DNA of 15,908 bases from DUAL01 sp036012565 (lineage in GTDB: Bacteria; Bacteroidota; Bacteroidia; Flavobacteriales; BACL11): positions 1 through 15,908 of the forward strand of contig DASCPP010000140.1 of the NCBI GenBank assembly GCA_036012565.1, written 5' to 3'. Shown piece after piece: positions 1-6,408 of the stretch. Under the pieces are notes generated by a model. The model was not told the DNA's origin, made no database searches, and saw only the letters and a list, made by a program, of their open reading frames with translations. The first letter of the stretch is position 1; each line of letters opens with the position of its first letter. The position numbers and the translations under genes were made by a program.

Positions 1-290
1 ATTTCTATATTGATATTTTGGTTTTTCAATTCAGCACGCACATCAGCAAGCCCATTTAAGATAATCTCAGAAGTGTTTTGATAGAAATCAGACATAACAT
101 GTGGGGTGGTAATCACCTTACTAAAACCCAACTGTTGCAATTCTTTTATTAGATTGATAGTTGTTTCCATATCAGGAGAACCATCATCAATACCTGGTAT
201 AAAATGAGAATGTATATCAGTTTTCAGAACGGAAAAATCTAAGGGTTCTAAGTCCTTCTCTTCATTCTTTTTAGAGAACCATTCTAACAT
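1..290 (-). CDS. PHP-type tyrosine-protein phosphatase, CpsB/YwqE-like (3' part missing)
   Basis: Only the first 96 codons are present; the gene runs off the left edge. Residues 25-37 read DIHSHFIPGIDDG, the metal-binding HxH start of the PHP fold as found in the CpsB/CapC/YwqE phosphotyrosine phosphatases, and a second typical element, TTPH, follows around residues 63-66. Family members dephosphorylate the tyrosine kinases (Wzc/CpsD type) that control polymerisation and export of capsule or exopolysaccharide, so the role here should be cytoplasmic control of polysaccharide assembly. The ATG at 290-288 directly follows the TAA of rmlB with no spacer, which points to cotranscription and coupled translation at the end of the sugar-nucleotide operon. 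The first 20 residues are charged and polar, with no signal peptide. The PHP family also contains histidinol phosphatases, but the GIDDG signature and the neighbours favour CpsB. Confidence 0.85.
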   Translation of the reverse strand, partial: MLEWFSKKNEEKDLEPLDFSVLKTDIHSHFIPGIDDGSPDMETTINLIKELQQLGFSKVITTPHVMSDFYQNTSEIILNGLADVRAELKNQNINIE

Positions 291-1343
291 TTAACTGTAT
301 TGTTCTTTGTAATAATTCTGATAATCTCCAGAAGTAATATTATCCATCCACTCCTCATTAGCTAAGTACCATGCTATTGTTTTTGCAAGCCCTTCTTCAA
401 ATTGGAGTGATGGCTCCCAACCTAATTCATTTTTAAGTTTATTAGCATCAATTGCATATCGCTTGTCATGCCCTGGCCTATCCTTTACATAAGTGATTAA
501 TTCTGCGGCTGTTCCTGCTTCATTTCCTAAAGCAATATCCATTTGTGCACATAGGATTTTAATCAAATCGATATTTGTCCATTCGTTAAAACCTCCTATA
601 TTATATGTCTCTCCATTTTTCCCCTCATGATAAATTTTATCAATCGCAATAGCATGATCTACTACATAAAGCCAATCTCTTGTAAATTTTCCATCTCCAT
701 ATACTGGTAAGGATTTGCCATTTCTGATGTTATTGATAAATAGAGGTAATAGCTTTTCAGGAAACTGATTTGGTCCGTAATTATTCGAGCAATTTGAAAT
801 CACATAAGGCATTCCATAAGTATTTCCATAAGCTCTTACAAAATGATCAGAACTTGCTTTTGATGATGAATATGGCGATTGAGGACCGTATGGTGTAGTT
901 TCTAAAAAGAAACCTGTATCCCCTAAACTTCCATACACCTCATCAGTTGAAACATGATAGAATAGTTTCCCATCTTCATTTCCTTTCCATAGGTTTTTTG
1001 CAGCATTTAACAGATTTACCGTCCCCACAACATTTGTCATAATAAATTCCATAGGATTAGTAATGGAACGGTCAACATGGCTTTCGGCTGCCAGATGCAC
1101 CACTCCATCAAAATTATATTTTGCAAATAATCCCTTGATATATCCTTCATCTACTATATTGCCTTTTTCAAAAATATAATTTTCCTTATTCTCTATATCT
1201 CTTAAATTTTCCAGGTTTCCAGCATAGGTCAATACATCCAGATTTACAATTTTGTAATCTGGGTATTTATTTACAAATAAACGCACCACATGCGAACCGA
1301 TAAATCCTGCACCTCCTGTTATTAATATCGTTTTATTCATCAT
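291..1343 (-). CDS. rmlB: dTDP-glucose 4,6-dehydratase
   Basis: RmlB (RfbB) converts dTDP-glucose to dTDP-4-keto-6-deoxyglucose, the branch point for rhamnose and many 6-deoxy or amino sugars of surface glycans. This 350-residue protein has the usual length. The NAD-binding motif GGAGFIG lies at residues 10-16, the catalytic TDEVYG at 133-138 (Asp134, Glu135), and the short-chain dehydrogenase Tyr158-x3-Lys162 pair follows. YGPNQFPEKL and DRPGHDKRYAID are further RmlB hallmarks. Two ATG codons in tandem (1343 and 1340) can both serve as start. The stop codon touches the start of the PHP phosphatase gene, and wbpB ends 36 bases upstream. rmlA, rmlC and rmlD are not in the window, so the final sugar cannot be named. 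Recognition of the enzyme itself is secure. Confidence 0.96.
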   Translation of the reverse strand: MMNKTILITGGAGFIGSHVVRLFVNKYPDYKIVNLDVLTYAGNLENLRDIENKENYIFEKGNIVDEGYIKGLFAKYNFDGVVHLAAESHVDRSITNPMEFIMTNVVGTVNLLNAAKNLWKGNEDGKLFYHVSTDEVYGSLGDTGFFLETTPYGPQSPYSSSKASSDHFVRAYGNTYGMPYVISNCSNNYGPNQFPEKLLPLFINNIRNGKSLPVYGDGKFTRDWLYVVDHAIAIDKIYHEGKNGETYNIGGFNEWTNIDLIKILCAQMDIALGNEAGTAAELITYVKDRPGHDKRYAIDANKLKNELGWEPSLQFEEGLAKTIAWYLANEEWMDNITSGDYQNYYKEQYS

Positions 1344-1361
1344 TATTCTTTTTATGAATTA

Positions 1362-1369
1362 CAAAAATA
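1362..1369 (-). promoter_or_regulatory. possible -7 element upstream of rmlB
   Basis: The minus strand reads TATTTTTG, matching the Bacteroidetes -7 consensus TAnnTTTG, 18 bases before the first rmlB ATG in the only gap (36 bases) inside the operon. There is no TTG at the expected -33 distance, and the degenerate motif also occurs by chance inside genes, so an internal promoter is only a possibility. Confidence 0.25.
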
Positions 1370-1379
1370 CCCTCTTTTT

Positions 1380-2405
1380 TCAAATGATACTTTCTACTTT
1401 TCTTCTTTTATAAACCTCTTCAATAAATTCAATTACCTTCAAGCATTGCTCTGGGGTTGCGTCTTTTTTGGCATTCTCTTTTAATGTTTCAATTACATTT
1501 TCAATCACAAAATGATGATTGCTAGCACTCCCTTTATATTTACCATAATCATGCTCTCCATTGCTGGAATTAAGTTGGGGCATCTCATAATTTTTTATAT
1601 GACAATATTCAATCTTCTCCATGTATTGCCCTCCAACTTTTACACTTCCTTTTTCTCCAATAGTTGTTATGCTCGACTCCATGTTTTTATCAAACACAGC
1701 AGTGGAGAATTGCATATTTCCTATCCCTCCATGTTGCAAATCAAAACGAATAATGCCAGAATCTTCAAAATCGGTAGTTTGCTGATGTTTGAAATCTGAC
1801 AAGACTACATCTTTAATTTTTACACTTCCAAAAAGATAAAATAAAATATCAATAAAGTGAGAAAATTGTGTAAAAAGTGTTCCCCCATCTAAATTCATTG
1901 TCCCTCTCCAATTTGCGGAATTATAATAGAGATTATCTCTATTCCAAAAACAATTCAAATTCACCATGTAGATTTGCCCAAACATATTATTATCCATTAA
2001 AGATTTTAACCAAAGTGCAGGTGGCGAATATCTGTTTTGCATCACACAAAATAACTGATTTTTGGTTTGTTTTTCTTTTTCAATTAAGGAAGTAGCATCA
2101 TTTACTGAAAGTGCCATTGGTTTTTCAAGCAACACATTACAATGCTCTAATATTTGAATAGATTGGGAAACATGTAAGCCATTTGGTGTGCAAATATTGA
2201 TCACATCAGGACAAATATCGGAAAGTAAAAGAGCATCCAAAGAACTGAAAAATGGAACGCCAAAATCTTCAAATTCCGATTTGTCTTTCACATCACAAAT
2301 TGCAAGAAGTTCCCCTTTTGGATTTACTTTTATTTCTGCTATATGACGCTTGCCAATATGCCCACAACCAACAACTGCAAATCCTATTTTCTTTTGCTCA
2401 CTCAT
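1380..2405 (-). CDS. wbpB: Gfo/Idh/MocA oxidoreductase, WbpB/WlbA-like sugar-nucleotide 3-dehydrogenase
   Basis: This is a 341-residue NAD-dependent oxidoreductase of the Gfo/Idh/MocA family. The Rossmann motif GCGHIG lies at residues 13-18, the family signature EKPMALS at 94-100, and a conserved histidine (His183) stands in the segment QFSHFID. In the WbpB/WlbA branch the enzyme oxidises C3 of UDP-N-acetylglucosaminuronic acid so that the adjacent aminotransferase WbpE can place an amino group there; WbpD then acetylates it. Assignment to this branch rests mainly on the linked wbpD and wbpE genes. The ATG at 2405 overlaps the wbpD stop by four bases (ATGA), so translation is probably coupled. 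A GnnA-like role (oxidation of UDP-GlcNAc without the C6 acid) is the main alternative, because no UDP-GlcNAc 6-dehydrogenase (wbpA) gene is in the window. Confidence 0.82.
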   Translation of the reverse strand: MSEQKKIGFAVVGCGHIGKRHIAEIKVNPKGELLAICDVKDKSEFEDFGVPFFSSLDALLLSDICPDVINICTPNGLHVSQSIQILEHCNVLLEKPMALSVNDATSLIEKEKQTKNQLFCVMQNRYSPPALWLKSLMDNNMFGQIYMVNLNCFWNRDNLYYNSANWRGTMNLDGGTLFTQFSHFIDILFYLFGSVKIKDVVLSDFKHQQTTDFEDSGIIRFDLQHGGIGNMQFSTAVFDKNMESSITTIGEKGSVKVGGQYMEKIEYCHIKNYEMPQLNSSNGEHDYGKYKGSASNHHFVIENVIETLKENAKKDATPEQCLKVIEFIEEVYKRRKVESII

Positions 2406-2980
2406 ATTTTTTGTACTTTTCTATCTTCTAATTTGTATTGCTGATTTGTAGCTTTACAAATGGCTATTCCATCTGTAAAATATAGTCTTTCCCCATACTC
2501 GCTTATCCATCCTTCTTGCTTTGCAGGCACACCAATCATTAGGGCAAAAGGAGCTACATCTTTAGTAATGACTGCGCCTGCACCAATAAAAGCATAACTA
2601 CCAATAATAACTCCACAAACAATAGTTGTATTAGCACCAATTGTCGCACCCTTTCTAACAAGAGTTTTTTGAAATTCATCTTTTCTAATAACAATACTTC
2701 TTGGGGTTTTTACATTGGTAAAAACCATAGAAGGTCCTAGGAAAACATTATCTTCACAAATCACTCCACTATAAAGGGAAACATTATTTTGCACTTTTAC
2801 ATTTTTACCCAAAATCACATTATTTGCAATAAATACATTTTGCCCAATATTGCAATTTTCACCAATTTCTGCTTTTTCCATAAGGTGCGAAAAATGCCAA
2901 ATCTTTGAGCCATTCCCAATGGTACACCCCTTATCGATTACGGCTGTTGGATGTGCAAAATATGTAGAGGAATCACTCAT
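2402..2980 (-). CDS. wbpD: WbpD/WlbB-like UDP-amino-sugar N-acetyltransferase (hexapeptide repeat)
   Basis: The 192-residue protein is a left-handed beta-helix acyltransferase: imperfect hexapeptide repeats ([IV]-G-x4 type) run from about residue 14 to 150. Segments characteristic of WbpD/WlbB can be read: KIWHFSHLM (26-34), GQNVFIANNV (46-55), GPSMVFTNV followed by a PRS motif (82-95), and RKGATIGANTTIVCGV further on. WbpD uses acetyl-CoA to acetylate the 3-amino group installed by WbpE, giving the 2,3-diacetamido-2,3-dideoxy-glucuronate nucleotide. The start at 2980 shares one base with the wbpE stop (TAATG) and the end overlaps wbpB by four bases, so the three genes form one tightly coupled unit. 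No signal peptide or membrane segment is visible, which fits a cytoplasmic enzyme. Confidence 0.9.
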   Translation of the reverse strand: MSDSSTYFAHPTAVIDKGCTIGNGSKIWHFSHLMEKAEIGENCNIGQNVFIANNVILGKNVKVQNNVSLYSGVICEDNVFLGPSMVFTNVKTPRSIVIRKDEFQKTLVRKGATIGANTTIVCGVIIGSYAFIGAGAVITKDVAPFALMIGVPAKQEGWISEYGERLYFTDGIAICKATNQQYKLEDRKVQKI

Positions 2981-4104
2981 TATATCACTTCTAAAATAGC
3001 TTGACTAATAAAATCCATTTGCTCAGCAGTAAGCTCAGTATGCATAGGTAAAGAAAGAACTGTTTTACAAAGCTCATTCGTTACCAAGATATTCCTCTCA
3101 GAAAATCTTTTCTCTTTATATGGGGTTTGCTGATGCAAAGGAACAGGATAATAAACGCCAAAAGGAATGCCTTTATTTTGTAAATGTTCACACAATTTAT
3201 CCCTATCAATATCTTTTAACTTTAAGGTATATTGATGAAAAACATGAGTGGAAAAATCAACTCGTTTTGGAATGCTTATTTTCTCATTTCCTTCAAAACA
3301 TTTATCATAATAATCGGCTGCCTCAATTCTTGCAAAATTATACGATTCCAGTAGTTTTAGCTTAACACTAAGTATGGCTGCTTGCACACTATCCAACCTG
3401 GAATTTACACCAATATATTTATAATGATACCTGTCATCCATGCCATGATTGACTATTTTTCTCATCTTTTCTGCCAATGTATCATCATGGGTAAAAATAG
3501 CCCCACCATCTCCATAACAACCTAAGTTTTTGGACGGGAAAAAAGAAGTGGTACCGATAGTGCCAATTGTTCCTGCTTTTTGTCTTTTGCCATCTGCAAA
3601 AATATAATCGGCACCAATGGCTTGTGCGGTATCCTCAATTATATGTAAATTATTTTCTTTTGCGATTTTTAGAATCTCCTCCATATTGGCACATTGTCCG
3701 AACAAATGAACAGGAATAATAGCCCGAGTCTTGGAAGTTATTGCACTTTTTATATTTTCAATATCAATCGTGAAATTATCCTTGTCCACATCCACAAAAA
3801 TAGCAGTTAAACCTAATAACTTTACTACCTCAGCAGTAGCAACAAAAGTAAAATCAGGACAAATAATTTCATCTCCCTTTTTAAGATTCAAGGCCATTAA
3901 AGCAATTTGCAAAGCATCCGTACCATTACCGCAGGGAATAACATGTTTTATTCCTAAATACTCCTCTAACTCCCTTTGAAAAGAATGAACTTTTGGTCCG
4001 TTTATGAATGCAGACGAACTTATCACTTCATTTATGGCAAGGTCTACCTCAGTTTGTATTTTCCTGTACTGACCGTCAAGGTCAACCATTTGTAATTTCA
4101 TCAT
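2980..4104 (-). CDS. wbpE: WbpE/WlbC-like DegT/DnrJ/EryC1 PLP aminotransferase
   Basis: A sugar aminotransferase of the DegT/DnrJ/EryC1 fold type I family with the usual length (374 residues from this start). Visible hallmarks are GNGTDAL near residue 60, the cofactor-contacting IEDTAQAIGA around 156-165, and the Schiff-base lysine in SFFPSKNLGCYGDGG (about Lys192). With glutamate as donor it should aminate the 3-keto sugar nucleotide produced by WbpB; WbpD then acetylates the product. I chose the ATG at 4104 (a second ATG follows at 4101). The frame opens one codon earlier at a TTG, which is unnecessary as a start. This is the first gene of the minus-strand operon, with a TATATTTG element 17 bases ahead of the start. 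An FdtB/QdtB-like role on a dTDP sugar is possible because rmlB is nearby, but no ketoisomerase gene is seen. Confidence 0.88.
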   Translation of the reverse strand: MMKLQMVDLDGQYRKIQTEVDLAINEVISSSAFINGPKVHSFQRELEEYLGIKHVIPCGNGTDALQIALMALNLKKGDEIICPDFTFVATAEVVKLLGLTAIFVDVDKDNFTIDIENIKSAITSKTRAIIPVHLFGQCANMEEILKIAKENNLHIIEDTAQAIGADYIFADGKRQKAGTIGTIGTTSFFPSKNLGCYGDGGAIFTHDDTLAEKMRKIVNHGMDDRYHYKYIGVNSRLDSVQAAILSVKLKLLESYNFARIEAADYYDKCFEGNEKISIPKRVDFSTHVFHQYTLKLKDIDRDKLCEHLQNKGIPFGVYYPVPLHQQTPYKEKRFSERNILVTNELCKTVLSLPMHTELTAEQMDFISQAILEVI

Positions 4105-4120
4105 CAATTTTTCTAAACGG

Positions 4121-4128
4121 CAAATATA
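4121..4128 (-). promoter_or_regulatory. -7 element for the wbpE-wbpD-wbpB-rmlB operon
   Basis: The minus strand reads TATATTTG, a perfect TAnnTTTG match, 16 bases upstream of the wbpE ATG. No good TTG lies 17-23 bases further upstream, so the -33 half is weak. Position, orientation and recurrence of the same octamer before other genes in the window support a promoter with a very short leader. Confidence 0.5.
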
Positions 4129-4152
4129 GGCAATTATTACGGCCTGTATACG

Positions 4153-4181
4153 TTTGTAAAAAACGAAAAAGCGTACCTTTG
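4153..4181 (+). promoter_or_regulatory. promoter for the barrel protein-waaA pair
   Basis: TTTG at 4153-4156 and TACCTTTG at 4174-4181 are separated by 17 bases, fitting the Bacteroidetes TTG-N17-23-TAnnTTTG arrangement. The -7 element ends 16 bases before the ATG at 4198, so the leader would be only about ten bases. A second overlapping TAnnTTTG (TACGTTTG, 4149-4156) could serve as an alternative -7 element giving a longer leader. Confidence 0.5.
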
Positions 4182-4197
4182 GTGCGAATTAAAATCC

Positions 4198-4935
4198 ATG
4201 AAAAAAGCTTTATTATTTCTATTTAGTTTTTCCACACTTCAATTGGCTGCACAAGAAGAGCATAGAGAACTTACTGCAATATTGTTTGACTACACTCACC
4301 AATTTCCTATGGCCGATTTGCTGGAAAGCTTTGGGGATAACTCCTCCATTGGCATAAGTGTAATCAGGAAAACTACTGATAATTGGCTTTTTGGTATGGA
4401 TGGCTCTTATATTTTTGGAGAAAAAGTAAAAAATGAAAATCTGTTTGATAATATAGCTACTGAGGATGGCTCAATAATAAATGAAGATGGCTTATTTGCC
4501 AATATTCTTACTTTCGAGAGAGGATTTTCTGCATTTTTGTTAGGCGGAAAAGCTTTTACTTTTGCTGAGAGTAATGCATCTGGCATATATGTGGTGGGGG
4601 GCATTGGCTATATGCAGCACAAAATTCGCATCCAAACACAAGAAGATTTTATTCCTCATTTAAGTGAAGAGTATAAAAAAGGGTATGATAGATTAAGTGG
4701 AGGGATTAGCATGAAAGTCAATGCAAATTATATGTATTTCAGTAAAAAAAATAACATCAAGTTTTTTGCTGGCGTGGAACTGATTAAAGGATGGACCAAA
4801 AACCTAAGAACTTACAATTTTGATGAGATGCAATACACCTCTGATAGCAATCGGAATGATATATTATTGGGCATAAAAGTAGGATTTATTATTCCAATCT
4901 TCAAGAAAAATACAGAAGAGTTTCATTACCGATAA
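4198..4935 (+). CDS. exported outer-membrane beta-barrel-like protein of unknown function
   Basis: I do not recognise a named family. The 245-residue protein opens with a clear Sec signal peptide (two lysines, a hydrophobic core, then LQLAAQEE; cleavage around residue 18 or 19), typical of Bacteroidota export. The mature part shows alternating polar and hydrophobic short strands with many aromatic residues and glycines (for example GIYVVGGIGYMQHKIRI and IKFFAGVELI). The last strands (ILLGIKVGFIIPIF) are followed by a polar tail ending in FHYR. This pattern fits a small outer-membrane beta-barrel. The stop codon overlaps the waaA start by one base (TAATG), so the two proteins are almost certainly made from one mRNA. 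A part in LPS or outer-membrane assembly is an inference from this linkage alone. The gene has its own divergent promoter facing away from the wbp operon. Confidence 0.75.
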   Translation: MKKALLFLFSFSTLQLAAQEEHRELTAILFDYTHQFPMADLLESFGDNSSIGISVIRKTTDNWLFGMDGSYIFGEKVKNENLFDNIATEDGSIINEDGLFANILTFERGFSAFLLGGKAFTFAESNASGIYVVGGIGYMQHKIRIQTQEDFIPHLSEEYKKGYDRLSGGISMKVNANYMYFSKKNNIKFFAGVELIKGWTKNLRTYNFDEMQYTSDSNRNDILLGIKVGFIIPIFKKNTEEFHYR

Positions 4936-6119
4936 TGAATTTTTTGTATACCATAAGTACCAGACTTTATGTAGTTGCAATTCATATTGCATCACTATTT
5001 AATACAAAAGCTAAGTTGTGGGTAAAGGGAAGAAAAAATATTTTCAATAAACTAGTAGACGCAACAAAAGGAGAGCAAAATATTGTATGGTTCCACTGTG
5101 CGTCTTTAGGAGAATACGAACAAGGTAAGCCAATAATAGAAGCCTATAAAGTAAAGCATCCTAAACATAAAATCTTGCTGACTTTCTTTTCGCCTTCTGG
5201 GTATGAGATAAGAAAAAACACTTCTTTAGCCGATTTTGTTTTTTATCTTCCTTACGATACAAAATCAAATGCTAGAAGATTCATCAGTATTACCAACCCT
5301 ATTAAAGTGGTTTTTATTAAATATGAGTTCTGGTTCAATTATATGTCTGAACTCAAAAAACAAAATATTCCTTTTTATTCAGTTTCAGCTATTTTTAGAG
5401 AAAATCAAACTTTTTTTAAATACAAATGGTTTGCAAAACAACTTAAAAATGTAACTTACTTTTTTGTACAAAACAAAACCTCAGCAGATTTATTAAAATC
5501 TATTGGTTTTACAAATACTTCTATTAGTGGGGATAGCCGTTTTGACAGTGTTTTAGAAACTACAAAGAATCCTAAAACATTTTCTTTAATTGAGATGTTT
5601 TGTCAAAGTAATCCTACTATTATTTGTGGGAGCACATGGCCAAAAGATGAAAGCATCTTAGCAGAATATATCATCAAAAATCCTGATAAAAACTACATTA
5701 TTGCTCCTCATGAATTGCGTTATATCTCTGATTTACAAAAACAGACTGATGCACTGCTTTATTCAAAGGCAAATGAAAAGAATATCATGATGTCTAATGT
5801 GCTTATTATTGATAGTATTGGCATCCTTTCAAATATCTATCAGTATGCTAATATTGCTTATATTGGTGGTGGATTTGGTGCTGGAATACATAATATATTA
5901 GAAGCTGCTACTTTTGGTTTACCTGTTATTTTTGGACCTAACTACAAAAAATTCAATGAAGCAAAAGATCTAATTACTCTTGGGGGATCTATCTCAATTG
6001 CTAATTATCAAGAATTAAATTTAGCAATTAAGCACTTTAATATTTTTGATAGTACAATTTCAACTGATTACATCAAAAATCATAGTGGTGCAACAAAAAT
6101 TATCTTAGAAGCTTTATAG
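4935..6119 (+). CDS. waaA: 3-deoxy-D-manno-octulosonic acid (Kdo) transferase
   Basis: WaaA (KdtA) is a GT-B glycosyltransferase on the inner face of the cytoplasmic membrane that transfers Kdo from CMP-Kdo to the lipid A precursor. The 394-residue protein carries the family marks: an N-terminal hydrophobic anchor (about residues 10-22), FHCASLGEYEQG at 53-64 with the catalytic glutamate (Glu60), LTFFSPSGYE, the WaaA-type segment KYEFWFNY, GDSRFDSV, GSTWPKDE in the second domain, IAPHE, and the nucleotide-binding IGGGFGAGIHNILEA. The start overlaps the preceding stop by one base. The gene implies that the organism makes Kdo-containing lipopolysaccharide, and fits with the polysaccharide genes on the other side of the divergent promoter region. 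Whether it adds one or more Kdo units cannot be told from the sequence. It ends close to a minus-strand terminator hairpin. Confidence 0.95.
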   Translation: MNFLYTISTRLYVVAIHIASLFNTKAKLWVKGRKNIFNKLVDATKGEQNIVWFHCASLGEYEQGKPIIEAYKVKHPKHKILLTFFSPSGYEIRKNTSLADFVFYLPYDTKSNARRFISITNPIKVVFIKYEFWFNYMSELKKQNIPFYSVSAIFRENQTFFKYKWFAKQLKNVTYFFVQNKTSADLLKSIGFTNTSISGDSRFDSVLETTKNPKTFSLIEMFCQSNPTIICGSTWPKDESILAEYIIKNPDKNYIIAPHELRYISDLQKQTDALLYSKANEKNIMMSNVLIIDSIGILSNIYQYANIAYIGGGFGAGIHNILEAATFGLPVIFGPNYKKFNEAKDLITLGGSISIANYQELNLAIKHFNIFDSTISTDYIKNHSGATKIILEAL

Positions 6120-6123
6120 AAAC

Positions 6124-6156
6124 AAAAACGGGAGACAATCTTTCGATAATCTCCCG
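6124..6156 (-). terminator. Rho-independent terminator after tRNA-Leu
   Basis: Read on the minus strand, CGGGAGA (6156-6150) pairs with TCTCCCG (6135-6129) over a 14-base loop that itself can form a small ATC/GAT stem, and a T5 tract (6128-6124) follows, continuing as GTTT. It starts six bases past the 3' end of tRNA-Leu and ends next to the waaA stop. The plus strand lacks a T-run after the hairpin, so it is not an efficient terminator for waaA. Confidence 0.8.
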
Positions 6157-6161
6157 CTATG

Positions 6162-6247
6162 TACCCGGGACGGGACTTGAACCCGTACGAGCATTACTGC
6201 TCATTGGATTTTAAGTCCAACGTGTCTACCAATTCCACCACCCGGGC
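6162..6247 (-). tRNA. tRNA-Leu (anticodon UAA)
   Basis: An 86-base class II tRNA folds completely. The acceptor stem is GCCCGGG with CCCGGGT (a G-U pair at 1-72), the discriminator is A73, the anticodon stem TTGGA/TCCAA encloses the loop CTTAAAA with TAA at 6213-6211, and a long variable arm (GAGCA-GTAA-TGCTC) marks a leucine tRNA. The T-arm is ACGGG-TTCAAGT-CCCGT. The 3' CCA is not encoded. It reads UUA (and UUG by wobble), a heavily used codon in this AT-rich genome. It lies 35 bases downstream of tRNA-Gly, with a terminator-like hairpin in the gap. Confidence 0.97.
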
Positions 6248-6253
6248 GGGTGT

Positions 6254-6280
6254 AAAAAATCCCTCAAAAAAGAGGGACTT
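6254..6280 (-). terminator. terminator-like hairpin between tRNA-Gly and tRNA-Leu
   Basis: On the minus strand AAGTCCCTC (6280-6272) pairs with GAGGGATTT (6265-6257, one G-T pair) across a T6 loop, and the 3' arm runs into T6 (6259-6254). This has the form of an intrinsic terminator placed two bases after the 3' end of tRNA-Gly and seven bases before tRNA-Leu. It could end most transcripts after tRNA-Gly, or act as a processing spacer if polymerase reads through. Confidence 0.65.
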
Positions 6281-6282
6281 TG

Positions 6283-6354
6283 AGCGAGTGATGGGATTCG
6301 GACCCACGACCCTCACCTTGGCAAGGTGATGCTCTACCCCTGAGCTACACTCGC
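6283..6354 (-). tRNA. tRNA-Gly (anticodon GCC)
   Basis: A 72-base tRNA folds with acceptor GCGAGTG/CACTCGC, discriminator T73 as expected for bacterial glycine tRNA, D-arm GCTC/GAGC, and anticodon stem TCACC/GGTGA around loop TTGCCAA (anticodon GCC). The T-stem is GTGGG/CCCAT. CCA is not encoded. The T-loop reads TCCGAAT, so position 55, almost always T (pseudouridine), is C here (6301 on the minus strand). A well-formed promoter stands just upstream, between mutS and this gene. Confidence 0.95.
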
Positions 6355-6364
6355 AAATGGGTGG

Positions 6365-6394
6365 CAAATTTAATTAAATATTCGTTTTTGCAAA
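6365..6394 (-). promoter_or_regulatory. tRNA promoter (TTTG-N18-TAAATTTG)
   Basis: On the minus strand TTTG (6394-6391) and TAAATTTG (6372-6365) are 18 bases apart, the best complete match to the Bacteroidetes -33/-7 consensus in the window. The -7 element ends ten bases before the mature 5' end of tRNA-Gly, leaving a 5' leader of only a few bases. It means the tRNAs need not depend on read-through from mutS, whose stop codon is just upstream. Confidence 0.65.
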
Positions 6395-6408
6395 GCTCAG
6401 AAACTCTT

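Noticed and set aside
2980..4107. dTDP-3-acetamido-sugar pathway (FdtB/QdtB type) built on RmlB
   Set aside because: A 3,4-ketoisomerase is missing, while the acetyltransferase has clear WbpD segments and a Gfo/Idh oxidoreductase is part of the coupled set, which fits Wbp chemistry better.
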